Shown here in pieces: positions 7,625 to 15,546 of a stretch of 19,171 bases of DNA. The stretch covers positions 1 to 19,171 of the forward strand of contig JAJYGE010000223.1 of the NCBI GenBank assembly GCA_021785155.1, read 5' to 3'. The position numbers and the translations under genes are program-made. This stretch comes from Planctomycetota bacterium (lineage in GTDB: Bacteria > Planctomycetota > Phycisphaerae > WQYP01). How positions within the stretch are numbered: position 1 is the first letter of the stretch; every line of letters starts with the position of its first letter. The notes under the pieces were generated by a model. It saw only the letters and a program-made list of their open reading frames with translations. It made no database searches and was not told the DNA's origin.

Positions 7625-9463
7625 TCATTTTCCCAAGGGAATCAGAAATCCGGTCTGGAACAGCTCGCTGGCGTGGGGCAGTGGCGGCATTTTTCCAGTA
7701 AGCCTGCCGATAGCCCAACGGCAAGCCAAGGAAATATTGCCGATGTCCTCGGTCTCAAAAGATGCCTTTAAATCCACCAGTTGGGCGCGACCATTTATGC
7801 GGCCCAATGTAATGGCAGACATCATCCGAACTTGTTCAAATTCCGGCATAGGCAACGCCATATCATCCAGACGCTGGGCCAATTCCCGGGCGAGATGCGG
7901 ATGGCTTTGACCGTTATCAATGATGCCTATGGCCCAGATGGCCGCCTCCCGGGCCTGCATACCATACGGGGCGTGCTTGGGAATACAGGCAATCATCAGC
8001 GCCAGGGCTGGGCGATAGTGCATGATGCCGAAGCATTGGAATGCCTGTGCGAGCTGCAAATTATCCGCGTTAAATTGAGGCACATAGGCGGCTTTATTCA
8101 AATGCGCAAACGCGTATTGGGAGTTTTGGGCTGTCGTTTCAGCGAAAGCCAGTAATTCCGGCATGGTGCGGGGAACCGCCACCCGTCGTAAGGCAACCAC
8201 CGCGCCCAATCGCACGGTGGGACTGTCATGATTCAATAATACGAGAAAATCTTGCGCTGATGCTTTATCGTCAAGAGCACCGAGCACCAGACATGCCTGA
8301 TGAATTGCCAGCGGTTGCGTACTGTGTATAACAGACCGGCAGGCGCGGAGAACCGCGGATCGGGAAGCAGTCTCAGCCCCCAGTTGAATTAAAGCCGCAC
8401 GCGCATACCAGCGGATGGGACGACGTTGGTCCCCCAGCAGTTGCGCCAAGCCATTTATGGATGTGGTACCTCCGATTTTCCGCCATGTTCGCGCCACCAG
8501 CAGGCGGATGGTCGGATCGGCATTGGTGCTCATTTTGGCGGTCAGTGGCTGCAGCAAGTGAACATTATGCGTAAGCAATGATCGCCAGGCAATGGCGGCC
8601 ACGGCGGAGTTTGCATCGGTGGCGAAGTGGCGCAGCATGTGACGTTGCGAAACACTGACCGCTCCGGATACGGTCGTACAGGCGATCAGCCGTTGCGTCA
8701 GACCATATCCCCTGACCTTGAGCAGTTCTGTGGCCAGCGCCGCCAAGCCGGTTGGACGGAGCATGGACAGTGATCGCGCGGCCGCCATCCGCAAAGCCAC
8801 CGGATATTGACCATTGAGAACAATTGTTTTTAATATGCCGTCCGCAGTACGGATATGGGCAATCCCCACAGCTCGGGCGGCGGCGCATTGAATTTGTAAC
8901 GTTGCGGCACCGGGCCGCAATTGCCGCAGCCAGACCGCCGACATATCGGCAGCTTTCCATCGTGCCAATATCGGGTCAAGTTCCAGTGCAAATGCGGCAT
9001 GCTTGGATGCGGCAAGATGCGCCATCACTGCTTCGGTACCGCGGTCGCCGATGGCGGCCAGAGCGCTGACAACCGAAATGCGAACCGTCAAAGGAACCGC
9101 TTTTGAAACCGCCAGATGCTCCAGAGGTACCACGAGGGAATGAATATAGGGGTCTTGTCGGGCCGCGGCAGTGCGGATGGCGCAGCATGTTTTTGAGATC
9201 ACTTCAGGCACTTTTTGCCGCAGGGCCAGATACCATAATTGGGTCAGGGCACGATTAAATTTCAGGCGTTCATGAATGGCCGGAAGTTCCGGTGATCGCA
9301 ACATCGGATTTCCGATGCCGTCGGTCGGCCTGACGGCGTATGACCGTGCCGCGGGTAACGCCATGAACATCATGGCCACTGTGACCGGCACGCTTCGGCA
9401 GAATTTGGTAGCCAGGACCAAAAAGGAATCTCTGGCGGAAAAATTATCAATACGGATCAACAT
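7625..9463 (-). CDS. Exported HEAT-repeat protein, last gene of the ABC operon
   Basis: A 612-residue protein made almost entirely of paired alpha helices of HEAT type. Recurrent units such as PLTVRISVVSALAAIG, PVALRMAAARSLSML, PTIRLLVARTWRKIG and PTVRLGAVVALRRVA have the spaced Arg, Ala and Leu typical of HEAT/PBS-lyase-like repeats. The N-terminus (about residues 18-42) is hydrophobic and ends in PAARSYA, consistent with a signal peptide, so the superhelix probably sits in the periplasm as a binding scaffold. I chose ATG 9463; GTG 9466 is equally possible and the ribosome-binding site is weak. It starts 23 bases after the permease stop, so it is probably translated from the same mRNA. No catalytic motif is seen. 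Confidence 0.82.
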   Translation of the reverse strand: MLIRIDNFSARDSFLVLATKFCRSVPVTVAMMFMALPAARSYAVRPTDGIGNPMLRSPELPAIHERLKFNRALTQLWYLALRQKVPEVISKTCCAIRTAAARQDPYIHSLVVPLEHLAVSKAVPLTVRISVVSALAAIGDRGTEAVMAHLAASKHAAFALELDPILARWKAADMSAVWLRQLRPGAATLQIQCAAARAVGIAHIRTADGILKTIVLNGQYPVALRMAAARSLSMLRPTGLAALATELLKVRGYGLTQRLIACTTVSGAVSVSQRHMLRHFATDANSAVAAIAWRSLLTHNVHLLQPLTAKMSTNADPTIRLLVARTWRKIGGTTSINGLAQLLGDQRRPIRWYARAALIQLGAETASRSAVLRACRSVIHSTQPLAIHQACLVLGALDDKASAQDFLVLLNHDSPTVRLGAVVALRRVAVPRTMPELLAFAETTAQNSQYAFAHLNKAAYVPQFNADNLQLAQAFQCFGIMHYRPALALMIACIPKHAPYGMQAREAAIWAIGIIDNGQSHPHLARELAQRLDDMALPMPEFEQVRMMSAITLGRINGRAQLVDLKASFETEDIGNISLACRWAIGRLTGKMPPLPHASELFQTGFLIPLGK

Positions 9464-9486
9464 CACACTTCAACCATTCGCAGAAA

Positions 9487-11157
9487 CTAATCGGGCCGGG
9501 TCAAACGCCATGTCCGGAAAATCAGGATAACGGAGGCCAAACCCATCACCGCCAGCATGAACCACCAGTTCGTCAACACAAAATTATAGTCATTAAAGCC
9601 GGGCGCATGAATGGTGGCCAAAGCCGCCGCCAGAGGATTAAACTGGAGGATATTGGCCACCATGCTTAATGAAAAAAGCGTGCCGCGCCCAACCCAGAAG
9701 ACCAGCGTGCCGCCAAAAAGTCCCAGCAGCAGCGCATAAGAAAGCGCTGTCGCCTGCGCCGTTCTATGGAACCAACTGCTGATGGCGCTACTGACCAATA
9801 AACAGAACAGAGCAATGAGTCCCAGCGTTATTAACACAGTGACGACACGATCGGCCTGGGCCTTATCAATTAATAGCATCACGGCGTAGCCGGGGAGTGT
9901 GGCCAGCAGGAGCAGCAGCAACGTGCGGCAGACACTCATGAGTTTTCCCAGAACAATGCTGGTGGCACTTAGCGGCGTGACCCGCAGAAGCTGCCACGAT
10001 TTGTTCTGGAGTTCAGAACTGATCAGCCCGGCGGACAAACTCGGTGTAATAAGCACAATCAGCGTTACCTGGAAGATCACCATCAATTCTCCAAGCGTCC
10101 GGGGCTGAAAACTGATGGAGCCATAGGCGGCGGCCAGCATGAGGCCAAGTGAGACAATCAGACAGATCCCCACGAGCCGCATCATCCAGTGTGAGCGGCC
10201 AAAGCGGCTGGTGCGAAACTCCTTCACCATGACCGGATTGCTGAGAGGACCAATCAGACCACTGCGGCGTTGCGGATCAAAAAACCAGAGATACATGATG
10301 CGGCGATAGGTCCGCACTTGCGTCGAACGATCGTCGGTCATTTTGCCGCTGGGGCGCGGGCGGTCAAAGAGCCATTGTCCCAGACGCTTAATACTAAGCA
10401 TTCCCAATACAGCGCTTAGCGCCAGAGAGCTAAGAGCAAATCGGGTGATTATGGAAGTTCCCCCGGTGACGGAATTTCCGGCATGAACCGCATTGGAACC
10501 TAAAACGTGCAAGATGGCCGGCAAGGGTGAAAATGACGCCAGCCACCGGCCAATAAGCAGAAGTGTCGGATTCTGGGTATCAGCGACCAGCCGATAGGGA
10601 ATCAACAGCAGCAGGTCCAGAACAAATAACACCGCATAGGTAAGGCGGATGGCTGAATCAACATCATTGGCGCGAATGCTGACATACAATCCCACCGATG
10701 CCGATTCCAATGCCACGAGAATAAAAATCAGATAAAGCGGAAGCACCTGATGCATCAGGCTCACACCGCCCATGGCAAAACAGGCCGTCATGGCGGGGAT
10801 CGTAAGAAGCATCAAAATAATCGGCAGGCCCAGTGCGCCGATGAGTTTGCCGCGGAAAATAGCCCCCGGTGAAAGCGGTGAATTCAACAGTAGAGCCAAG
10901 GTGCCAGATCGCTTTTCCGACACGACCGATGCGGCGGGAAACGCCGGTGCCACCAACATGACACCCACGAGAATCGTCCACGATAGAAGGCTCAAGACCT
11001 GCTGCGCTTGCGTGCCGGCAAGATTCACACGCCCGCCCGCGGGCCAGCGCATGATCATGACCGCCGACAATATGGCCAGCCATGCCACTTGCAGCGTGGC
11101 GATATTAGGCTTTCGCAGCGCGCCAATGAGTTCGCGGCGTACAATCGGATTATTCAC
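9487..11157 (-). CDS. ABC-2-type permease, two fused copies
   Basis: A 556-residue integral membrane protein with about 12 hydrophobic segments, the membrane partner of the ATPase encoded just upstream. Its ATG overlaps the ATPase stop (ATGA). It is an internal duplication. NPIVRREL near the N-terminus recurs as NPVMVKEF at about 307. The cytoplasmic coupling segments SEKRSGTLALLLNSPLS (from 80) and SELQNKSWQLLRVTPLS (from 381) align without gaps over 17 positions. One polypeptide may thus supply both halves of the translocation pore. The substrate is unknown; ABC-2 relatives export polysaccharides, drugs or lipids, or act in Gld-like gliding and secretion systems. Confidence 0.88.
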   Translation of the reverse strand: MNNPIVRRELIGALRKPNIATLQVAWLAILSAVMIMRWPAGGRVNLAGTQAQQVLSLLSWTILVGVMLVAPAFPAASVVSEKRSGTLALLLNSPLSPGAIFRGKLIGALGLPIILMLLTIPAMTACFAMGGVSLMHQVLPLYLIFILVALESASVGLYVSIRANDVDSAIRLTYAVLFVLDLLLLIPYRLVADTQNPTLLLIGRWLASFSPLPAILHVLGSNAVHAGNSVTGGTSIITRFALSSLALSAVLGMLSIKRLGQWLFDRPRPSGKMTDDRSTQVRTYRRIMYLWFFDPQRRSGLIGPLSNPVMVKEFRTSRFGRSHWMMRLVGICLIVSLGLMLAAAYGSISFQPRTLGELMVIFQVTLIVLITPSLSAGLISSELQNKSWQLLRVTPLSATSIVLGKLMSVCRTLLLLLLATLPGYAVMLLIDKAQADRVVTVLITLGLIALFCLLVSSAISSWFHRTAQATALSYALLLGLFGGTLVFWVGRGTLFSLSMVANILQFNPLAAALATIHAPGFNDYNFVLTNWWFMLAVMGLASVILIFRTWRLTRPD

Positions 11158-12155
11158 GAGGGCACCTCCGGAGCCGGTGTCGGCGCTGTGGCCTGGGATT
11201 CCTGAGTGACGGAGAGGAAGGCGTCCTCCAGATCCTGCTGCATTTCCCGAAACTGGCTTACGCGCACCTGGGCGGAAGTGAGGCGCTGCAACGCCAGAGC
11301 CAGACTCTGTTCATTGCCGGTGGTGTTGAATCGCACCATCAATTCCGAGGGCGCTTCGGAAACCTGCGCGGCCTCTCCACAATTTGCACGGAGAATTTCC
11401 GCCGCCTGGGTTACATCTTCTTCCGACAGCAGTTGAATTTCTATCATGCGCTGGTGCCGCACATTCTGCATAATCTGATCCAATGTGCCAAACGCCCTGA
11501 GCTTTCCATGCGTCATAATGGCGACCATATTACAAATTCGCGCCAATTCCGGCAGAATATGACTGGTAACAATCAGCGTTTTGCCCGTCCGGGCAAGATT
11601 CAGGAGGATTTCCCGCATTTCAACGCGCGCGGACGGATCCAGGCCGTTGGCAGGCTCATCAAGAATCAGTACGGGCGGATCATGCAGCAGCGTACGGGCG
11701 ATGGCCACACGTTGTTTCATGCCGTGGGAAAGGCTTTCCACGTAGAGATCCGCCATGTGCCCGGCACCGGTGATGTCCAGCGCCGCATTGATGCGATCCA
11801 GTCTTTTTTTGCGTGGGATTTTGAACGCCGCGCCGAAAAAATCCAGATATTCCCGTACGCGCATATTATCATAAGAACCGAATGTATCGGGCATATAGCC
11901 CACCAGGTGTTTGATCTTACGCGCATTGGTCGTGCAATCAACACCGTTGATGGACGCCTTGCCGCTGGTGGGACGGATCAAGCCGACAAGAATCTTGATG
12001 GTGGTGGTCTTACCCGCACCATTGGGACCGATGAACCCAAGTATCTGTCCTTTTTCCAGACGAATGCTCAGCATGTCCAAGGCGGTAAACTCGCCATAGC
12101 GCTTGGTTAATTCCACTGTTTCCACAACGGGTGTGTCACTCATAATCATTTCCAT
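11154..12155 (-). CDS. ABC transporter ATP-binding protein (ABC-2 exporter type)
   Basis: This cytoplasmic ATPase of 333 residues drives the adjacent permease. Walker A is GPNGAGKT (43-50), the signature LSHGMKQR (142-149), Walker B VLILDEP (162-168), the D-loop GLDP follows, and the H-loop His is in TSH (199). At the Q-loop the sequence is VGYMPDTFG, with Asp90 where Gln is usual, a variant I recall in some exporters of this class. The C-terminal extension (about 230-333) is typical of ABC-2 ATPases and ends in a Pro/Ala tail. Met1 at 12155 has little Shine-Dalgarno; Met5 at 12143 follows GGA by seven bases and may be the true start. Confidence 0.95.
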   Translation of the reverse strand: MEMIMSDTPVVETVELTKRYGEFTALDMLSIRLEKGQILGFIGPNGAGKTTTIKILVGLIRPTSGKASINGVDCTTNARKIKHLVGYMPDTFGSYDNMRVREYLDFFGAAFKIPRKKRLDRINAALDITGAGHMADLYVESLSHGMKQRVAIARTLLHDPPVLILDEPANGLDPSARVEMREILLNLARTGKTLIVTSHILPELARICNMVAIMTHGKLRAFGTLDQIMQNVRHQRMIEIQLLSEEDVTQAAEILRANCGEAAQVSEAPSELMVRFNTTGNEQSLALALQRLTSAQVRVSQFREMQQDLEDAFLSVTQESQATAPTPAPEVPS

Positions 12156-12181
12156 ATTCAGTCCGGGAAATCAACGTTCTT

Positions 12182-14512
12182 TCAAGGGGTGGGCTGGACT
12201 GTTCCCGCCACCGTCAAGCGAACCGTTTTAATATGCCAGGTGACGGCGGCATTCGCATCGCCGCCCACGCTGACCTCACATTGCCATCCCCCGCTGGAAT
12301 TTATATCCGCCAGTTCAGCGGAAGTCAGCCGAAGATTCATCGCGCCGCCGCCGCCGCCGCTAGTCCGGGAACCGACCTGTACCCATCGTCCGTGGACCGA
12401 AACCTTGACCGAAACCGGACGGCCCGGAGAACTTATTTTCACCGTCAGCAGTGCTGTGGTGACTTTGAGCGGCAAAACCTGCCGTGGCAACTGAAAACGA
12501 ATGTAAATGTGCGCTGGTGAAGAAAGGTCCCGCAACCAGTGGTGCAGGCGACTATCAAATACGGGGGCCGGAGCATGCTGGCCGGGTCCGGGCACCAGCG
12601 TGTAGGACAAATATGGCCAAGGCAATGTCACATGCGTTCCCGGCACACTGTTCTCCATGTGCAAGGGGATTACCAGCAGGGTTTGATTCATGGTCACGGG
12701 ATGACGCGTAAGATGAACCAGCGGCATGGCCTTGGTCGGCCAGCCCAGCAACACCGGACCCGTTGGCCCACCCGCGGTAAAAAGCCTCGCTTCAATGGTA
12801 TTGTGTCGCTGCTGACTGCGGGTAAGAAAGGCGGATTGGATAAACTGACCGGCTGGCAGAATCTGCCCGCGACCGGCCAATCGGGTACCGGAGGCTCCGT
12901 GAATTAAGGCCACTGCGCGGCGCGGTGCGACGATGGCGGCATCACGCAAATCGGCCAGCAGCGATGGCGGCCCGGAAATGACCAGGCCCGCCGGGCCAAA
13001 TGTGCCGACAATCGGGCGTAAGTGATCAGCGGCCCGGCTGCTGTGGAAGGGTACATCAAGAGTGGCTCCGGAAGGGAGATGCACATTCTGCCATCGGAAC
13101 TTCCCGTTTGATTGGGCCACCATGCGGACATCAGTCTGCTTGGCGAAGCTGGATTGAGCATTGAGGGTGAAGCCGGACGAAGTGGTCATTTCCGCCCCCT
13201 TCGCCTGGGGGGAAAATATGGAAGAAAACCCGGTTATGGCCAGGAGATGTTGGCTGGGCGAGGCGGTGGCGATCTGATAGGTGGAAACAGTGAGATTCAC
13301 ACGCCCACGATTGAGTTTACCATTGATGATAAGAAGTACACCCGCCACCACCGCCAAAGCGATGGCGATGGGAGCCAGTCGCTCCAGACGATCTTTTCGT
13401 CCCAGGGCCAAGCCGATAAATAAAAGTAGAATTGTTAACCCGACAAGAATCGATCCCACCACCATGCGGCCGGAAATCCGATAGCCTATTTGCGATGTTG
13501 CGCTGTGCTTGAGGATCGCCATGGGCACGTTAAAATTTGCCGCCTGATAAAAACGTTGGACAATCGGCCACAGATTGGCTCCGCCCTTTTTATCCTTGTT
13601 GAGCAAACCGCGGCCATTGACGCAGCAGATAAATACGCGGCCCCGGCCAATTCGGCGTGTGAGCACCGCCGGCCAGCCATTAATTTTTTCCACAACGGTA
13701 TATCCCGGTGCCAAAAGATAAACCAGATGAATCGCTTTTTTAAGGTGTAGAACATTGGGACTTATTGAGCGTCCTGAGTATCGGAGCGTGGCGGTGTGCG
13801 TCTGGCCCACCCTGGTTATGGTCCAATCAGCCCCCAGTAGAGCCTGGCCGACGCGGTCACGAACTTTTGGGGCTTGCATCCACAACCGACCTCCGCCCAC
13901 CAGCCAGCGTCGCATCGCGTCGATCTGCTGGCCGGCAAGATTCATCCGGCGTCGAGCCAGGAACACCGCGTAAACGCCATCATATTCCGACGCCAGAAAT
14001 GGCAATCGCGAACTGTTGGAATAACCTATCACGGAAGAAAGGCCTTGTTGCTGCCGCATCTGCACCGCAAGCCCGGCCGTCGTCTGATCATTGTTACCGG
14101 TAACGGCCAAGGTGGCATTTCGAACTGCGGGCATAAATATGTCACCGCTGTTGCGGGCGATAATACGCCCAGTCGTTCCGAGGGTCAGCCAGGCGGAATA
14201 ATTTGTCGCTTTCTGGCCCGGACGGGCGAACGGACAAAAAATTGGAAGTGAAATTGTCTCGTTGCTCCGAGCGGGCAGCCACACCGGTTGAACAAAATCA
14301 ACATTGGACATCCGATTCATGCGGACAAATAAGTTCGCATGAATGGCCTTATCGCCGGAATTACTGAGGACCGCAATGGCACCGTTCCAATGATTGGCAC
14401 GCGCGGATAAGTTTGACGCGGAGACCGTTTCGAGATTGACCGCCGCCGAGGCGCGCGACGCAGCGCCGAAAGAGAACAGAACCAACAAAAGATACGCCGA
14501 CCATCGGCTCAT
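12182..14512 (-). CDS. Membrane-anchored periplasmic protein with GATase-like domain, first gene of the ABC operon
   Basis: A 776-residue protein that I cannot assign to a named family. A signal peptide (1-24, ending ASA) is followed by a beta-rich region. A segment at about 155-300 resembles a class I glutamine-amidotransferase-like fold (YDGVYAVFLARRRM, IDAMRRWLVGGGRLWM, GRGRVFICCVNG). Two membrane helices (about 350-371 and 379-397) follow, joined by the short basic loop RKDRLER. A long beta-rich C-terminal part contains a Gly run encoded by GCC/GGC repeats. By the positive-inside rule both large domains face the periplasm. The frame stays open to 14698, but AGGAG (14520-14524) seven bases before ATG 14512 and the signal peptide fix the start. 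The ATPase gene begins 26 bases downstream. Confidence 0.82.
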   Translation of the reverse strand: MSRWSAYLLLVLFSFGAASRASAAVNLETVSASNLSARANHWNGAIAVLSNSGDKAIHANLFVRMNRMSNVDFVQPVWLPARSNETISLPIFCPFARPGQKATNYSAWLTLGTTGRIIARNSGDIFMPAVRNATLAVTGNNDQTTAGLAVQMRQQQGLSSVIGYSNSSRLPFLASEYDGVYAVFLARRRMNLAGQQIDAMRRWLVGGGRLWMQAPKVRDRVGQALLGADWTITRVGQTHTATLRYSGRSISPNVLHLKKAIHLVYLLAPGYTVVEKINGWPAVLTRRIGRGRVFICCVNGRGLLNKDKKGGANLWPIVQRFYQAANFNVPMAILKHSATSQIGYRISGRMVVGSILVGLTILLLFIGLALGRKDRLERLAPIAIALAVVAGVLLIINGKLNRGRVNLTVSTYQIATASPSQHLLAITGFSSIFSPQAKGAEMTTSSGFTLNAQSSFAKQTDVRMVAQSNGKFRWQNVHLPSGATLDVPFHSSRAADHLRPIVGTFGPAGLVISGPPSLLADLRDAAIVAPRRAVALIHGASGTRLAGRGQILPAGQFIQSAFLTRSQQRHNTIEARLFTAGGPTGPVLLGWPTKAMPLVHLTRHPVTMNQTLLVIPLHMENSVPGTHVTLPWPYLSYTLVPGPGQHAPAPVFDSRLHHWLRDLSSPAHIYIRFQLPRQVLPLKVTTALLTVKISSPGRPVSVKVSVHGRWVQVGSRTSGGGGGAMNLRLTSAELADINSSGGWQCEVSVGGDANAAVTWHIKTVRLTVAGTVQPTP

Positions 14513-14519
14513 TACAGCA

Positions 14520-14524
14520 CTCCT
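14520..14524 (-). promoter_or_regulatory. Shine-Dalgarno fixing the start of the 776-residue protein
   Basis: The minus strand reads AGGAG, then seven bases, then ATG (14512-14510). The open frame extends 62 codons further upstream, but that part has no comparable site, encodes no sensible N-terminus and would overlap the divergent sdh promoter. Confidence 0.8.
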
Positions 14525-14618
14525 GCATCGTCCGCCCAAACGCGAACATGATTTGAGATTCGGAATCTTACACGACATGGCACTGGACGTAAATACATTT
14601 TTGGCGGCGCAACATAAA

Positions 14619-14647
14619 TTGACACAACTTTCAACGGTTCCTACAAT
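14619..14647 (+). promoter_or_regulatory. Near-consensus sigma-70 promoter of the sdh operon
   Basis: TTGACA (14619-14624, perfect), 17-base spacer, TACAAT (14642-14647, 5 of 6). Transcription would start near 14654, leaving a leader of about 95 bases before sdhC. It is the best-matched promoter in the window. Confidence 0.75.
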
Positions 14648-14662
14648 CAGCCAACTGCCGAA

Positions 14663-14706
14663 AACTGAATTGTGGCCTCTTGCTTGAGGGGCTGTCATTT
14701 TCAGTT
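14663..14706 (+). other. Foldable 5' leader of the sdh mRNA
   Basis: Outer arms AACTGAA (14663-14669) and TTCAGTT (14700-14706) pair perfectly. Inside, CCTC (14676-14679) and GAGG (14686-14689) form a second stem with a six-base loop. The fold lies between the predicted transcription start and the sdhC ribosome-binding site. It does not cover the Shine-Dalgarno. No known riboswitch class is recognised. Confidence 0.45.
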
Positions 14707-14748
14707 CGCCCGGTGCCGCGATTATTGAGGCACGTGAAAAGGGAAGTT

Positions 14749-15546
14749 ATGCCGGAATCAACATCTTCTTCTGTACTGGATCGCAAAGGCCTGGGCGTTA
14801 CATCCCGGTCGGACGCATGGTGGGTTGGTCCGCTTAGTGTTTTCCTGGGGCTTACCGCCTTCGGCATTTATTCGACATGGGCGGCGTGGCAGGGATCTTT
14901 TTATGCATACACAGGCCATGGTGCCTATTATCTCTCGCCCTTCTATTCACCGGATGTGAAGTCATTATTGGGTGTGAATGTCCCATTCTCTTATGCTTTT
15001 CTTATCTTGTGGATTCCGCTGGGGTTCCGGGCCACCTGTTATTATTATCGCAAATCGTACTATCGGGCGTTTTTTCTCTCTCCAGCGGCGTGTGCGGTGG
15101 GGGAACCAACGGGGCGCAAATACAAGGGCGAAACAGCGTTTCCCTTTATTCTCCAGAATATCCACCGCTATTTCTGGTATCTGGGAATTATTGTGGTGGG
15201 ATTCCTCTGGTATGACGCGATCCGGGCATTTTTCTTTGCCGGGAAAAACGGGCATCTGCATTTTGGCGTGGGCGTCGGCACACTGATCATGTTGTTCAAT
15301 GTTATTGCACTGTCCGGTTTCAGTTTCGGCTGCAATTCGTTGCGGCACCTCGTGGGGGGAAAGCTGGATTGCTTCAGTTGCTCCGCATCCGCCCGCGCCC
15401 GCTACAAATTGTGGGGCGGTGTGACCATTCTGAATTTGAAGCACATGGAATGGGCCTGGGTCAGCCTGTTCTCAGTTGGTTTTACCGATTTGTATATCCG
15501 GCTTTGCGCTATGGGTATCTGGCATGATGTGAGGATTATTCATTAA
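14749..15546 (+). CDS. sdhC: Succinate dehydrogenase membrane subunit (Sdh1 type)
   Basis: This membrane anchor links the catalytic SdhAB part to the quinone pool. It has 265 residues and about five membrane helices (about 25-46, 82-97, 141-160, 175-197, 234-256). It matches my recollection of actinobacterial Sdh1 anchors (Mycobacterium Rv0249c type): YLSPFYSP (61-68), FLILWIPLGFRATCYYYRKSYYR (84-106) and FILQNIHRYFWYLG (133-146), with a long body instead of the small SdhC/SdhD pair of enterobacteria. Conserved-looking ligands are His139, Cys195, His200, Cys208 and Cys211. ATG 14749 is chosen because AAGGGAAG lies just before it. The frame is open back to 14680, but that would start inside the leader. 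It is the first gene of sdhC-sdhA-sdhB. Confidence 0.9.
   Translation: MPESTSSSVLDRKGLGVTSRSDAWWVGPLSVFLGLTAFGIYSTWAAWQGSFYAYTGHGAYYLSPFYSPDVKSLLGVNVPFSYAFLILWIPLGFRATCYYYRKSYYRAFFLSPAACAVGEPTGRKYKGETAFPFILQNIHRYFWYLGIIVVGFLWYDAIRAFFFAGKNGHLHFGVGVGTLIMLFNVIALSGFSFGCNSLRHLVGGKLDCFSCSASARARYKLWGGVTILNLKHMEWAWVSLFSVGFTDLYIRLCAMGIWHDVRIIH
15530..15534 (+). promoter_or_regulatory. Shine-Dalgarno for the sdhA ATT start
   Basis: TGAGG ends at 15534, seven bases before ATT at 15542-15544. The ATT shares its last T with the sdhC stop TAA (15544-15546), an arrangement typical of translational coupling. No ATG, GTG or TTG lies in the sdhA frame between the upstream stop (15530-15532) and codon 15614. 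Confidence 0.6.

Noticed and set aside
11433..12110. 225-codon plus-strand frame antisense to the ABC ATPase gene
   Set aside because: Lies entirely within a clearly coding ATPase gene on the other strand; its composition mirrors that gene.
12340..12360. GCC trinucleotide run as a possible microsatellite
   Set aside because: It encodes a short Gly run in a flexible part of the 776-residue protein; a single small run gives no evidence of phase variation.
14513..14698. N-terminal 62-codon extension of the 776-residue protein
   Set aside because: No ribosome-binding site; it would hide the signal peptide inside the protein and overlap the sdh promoter. AGGAG before ATG 14512 is far better.
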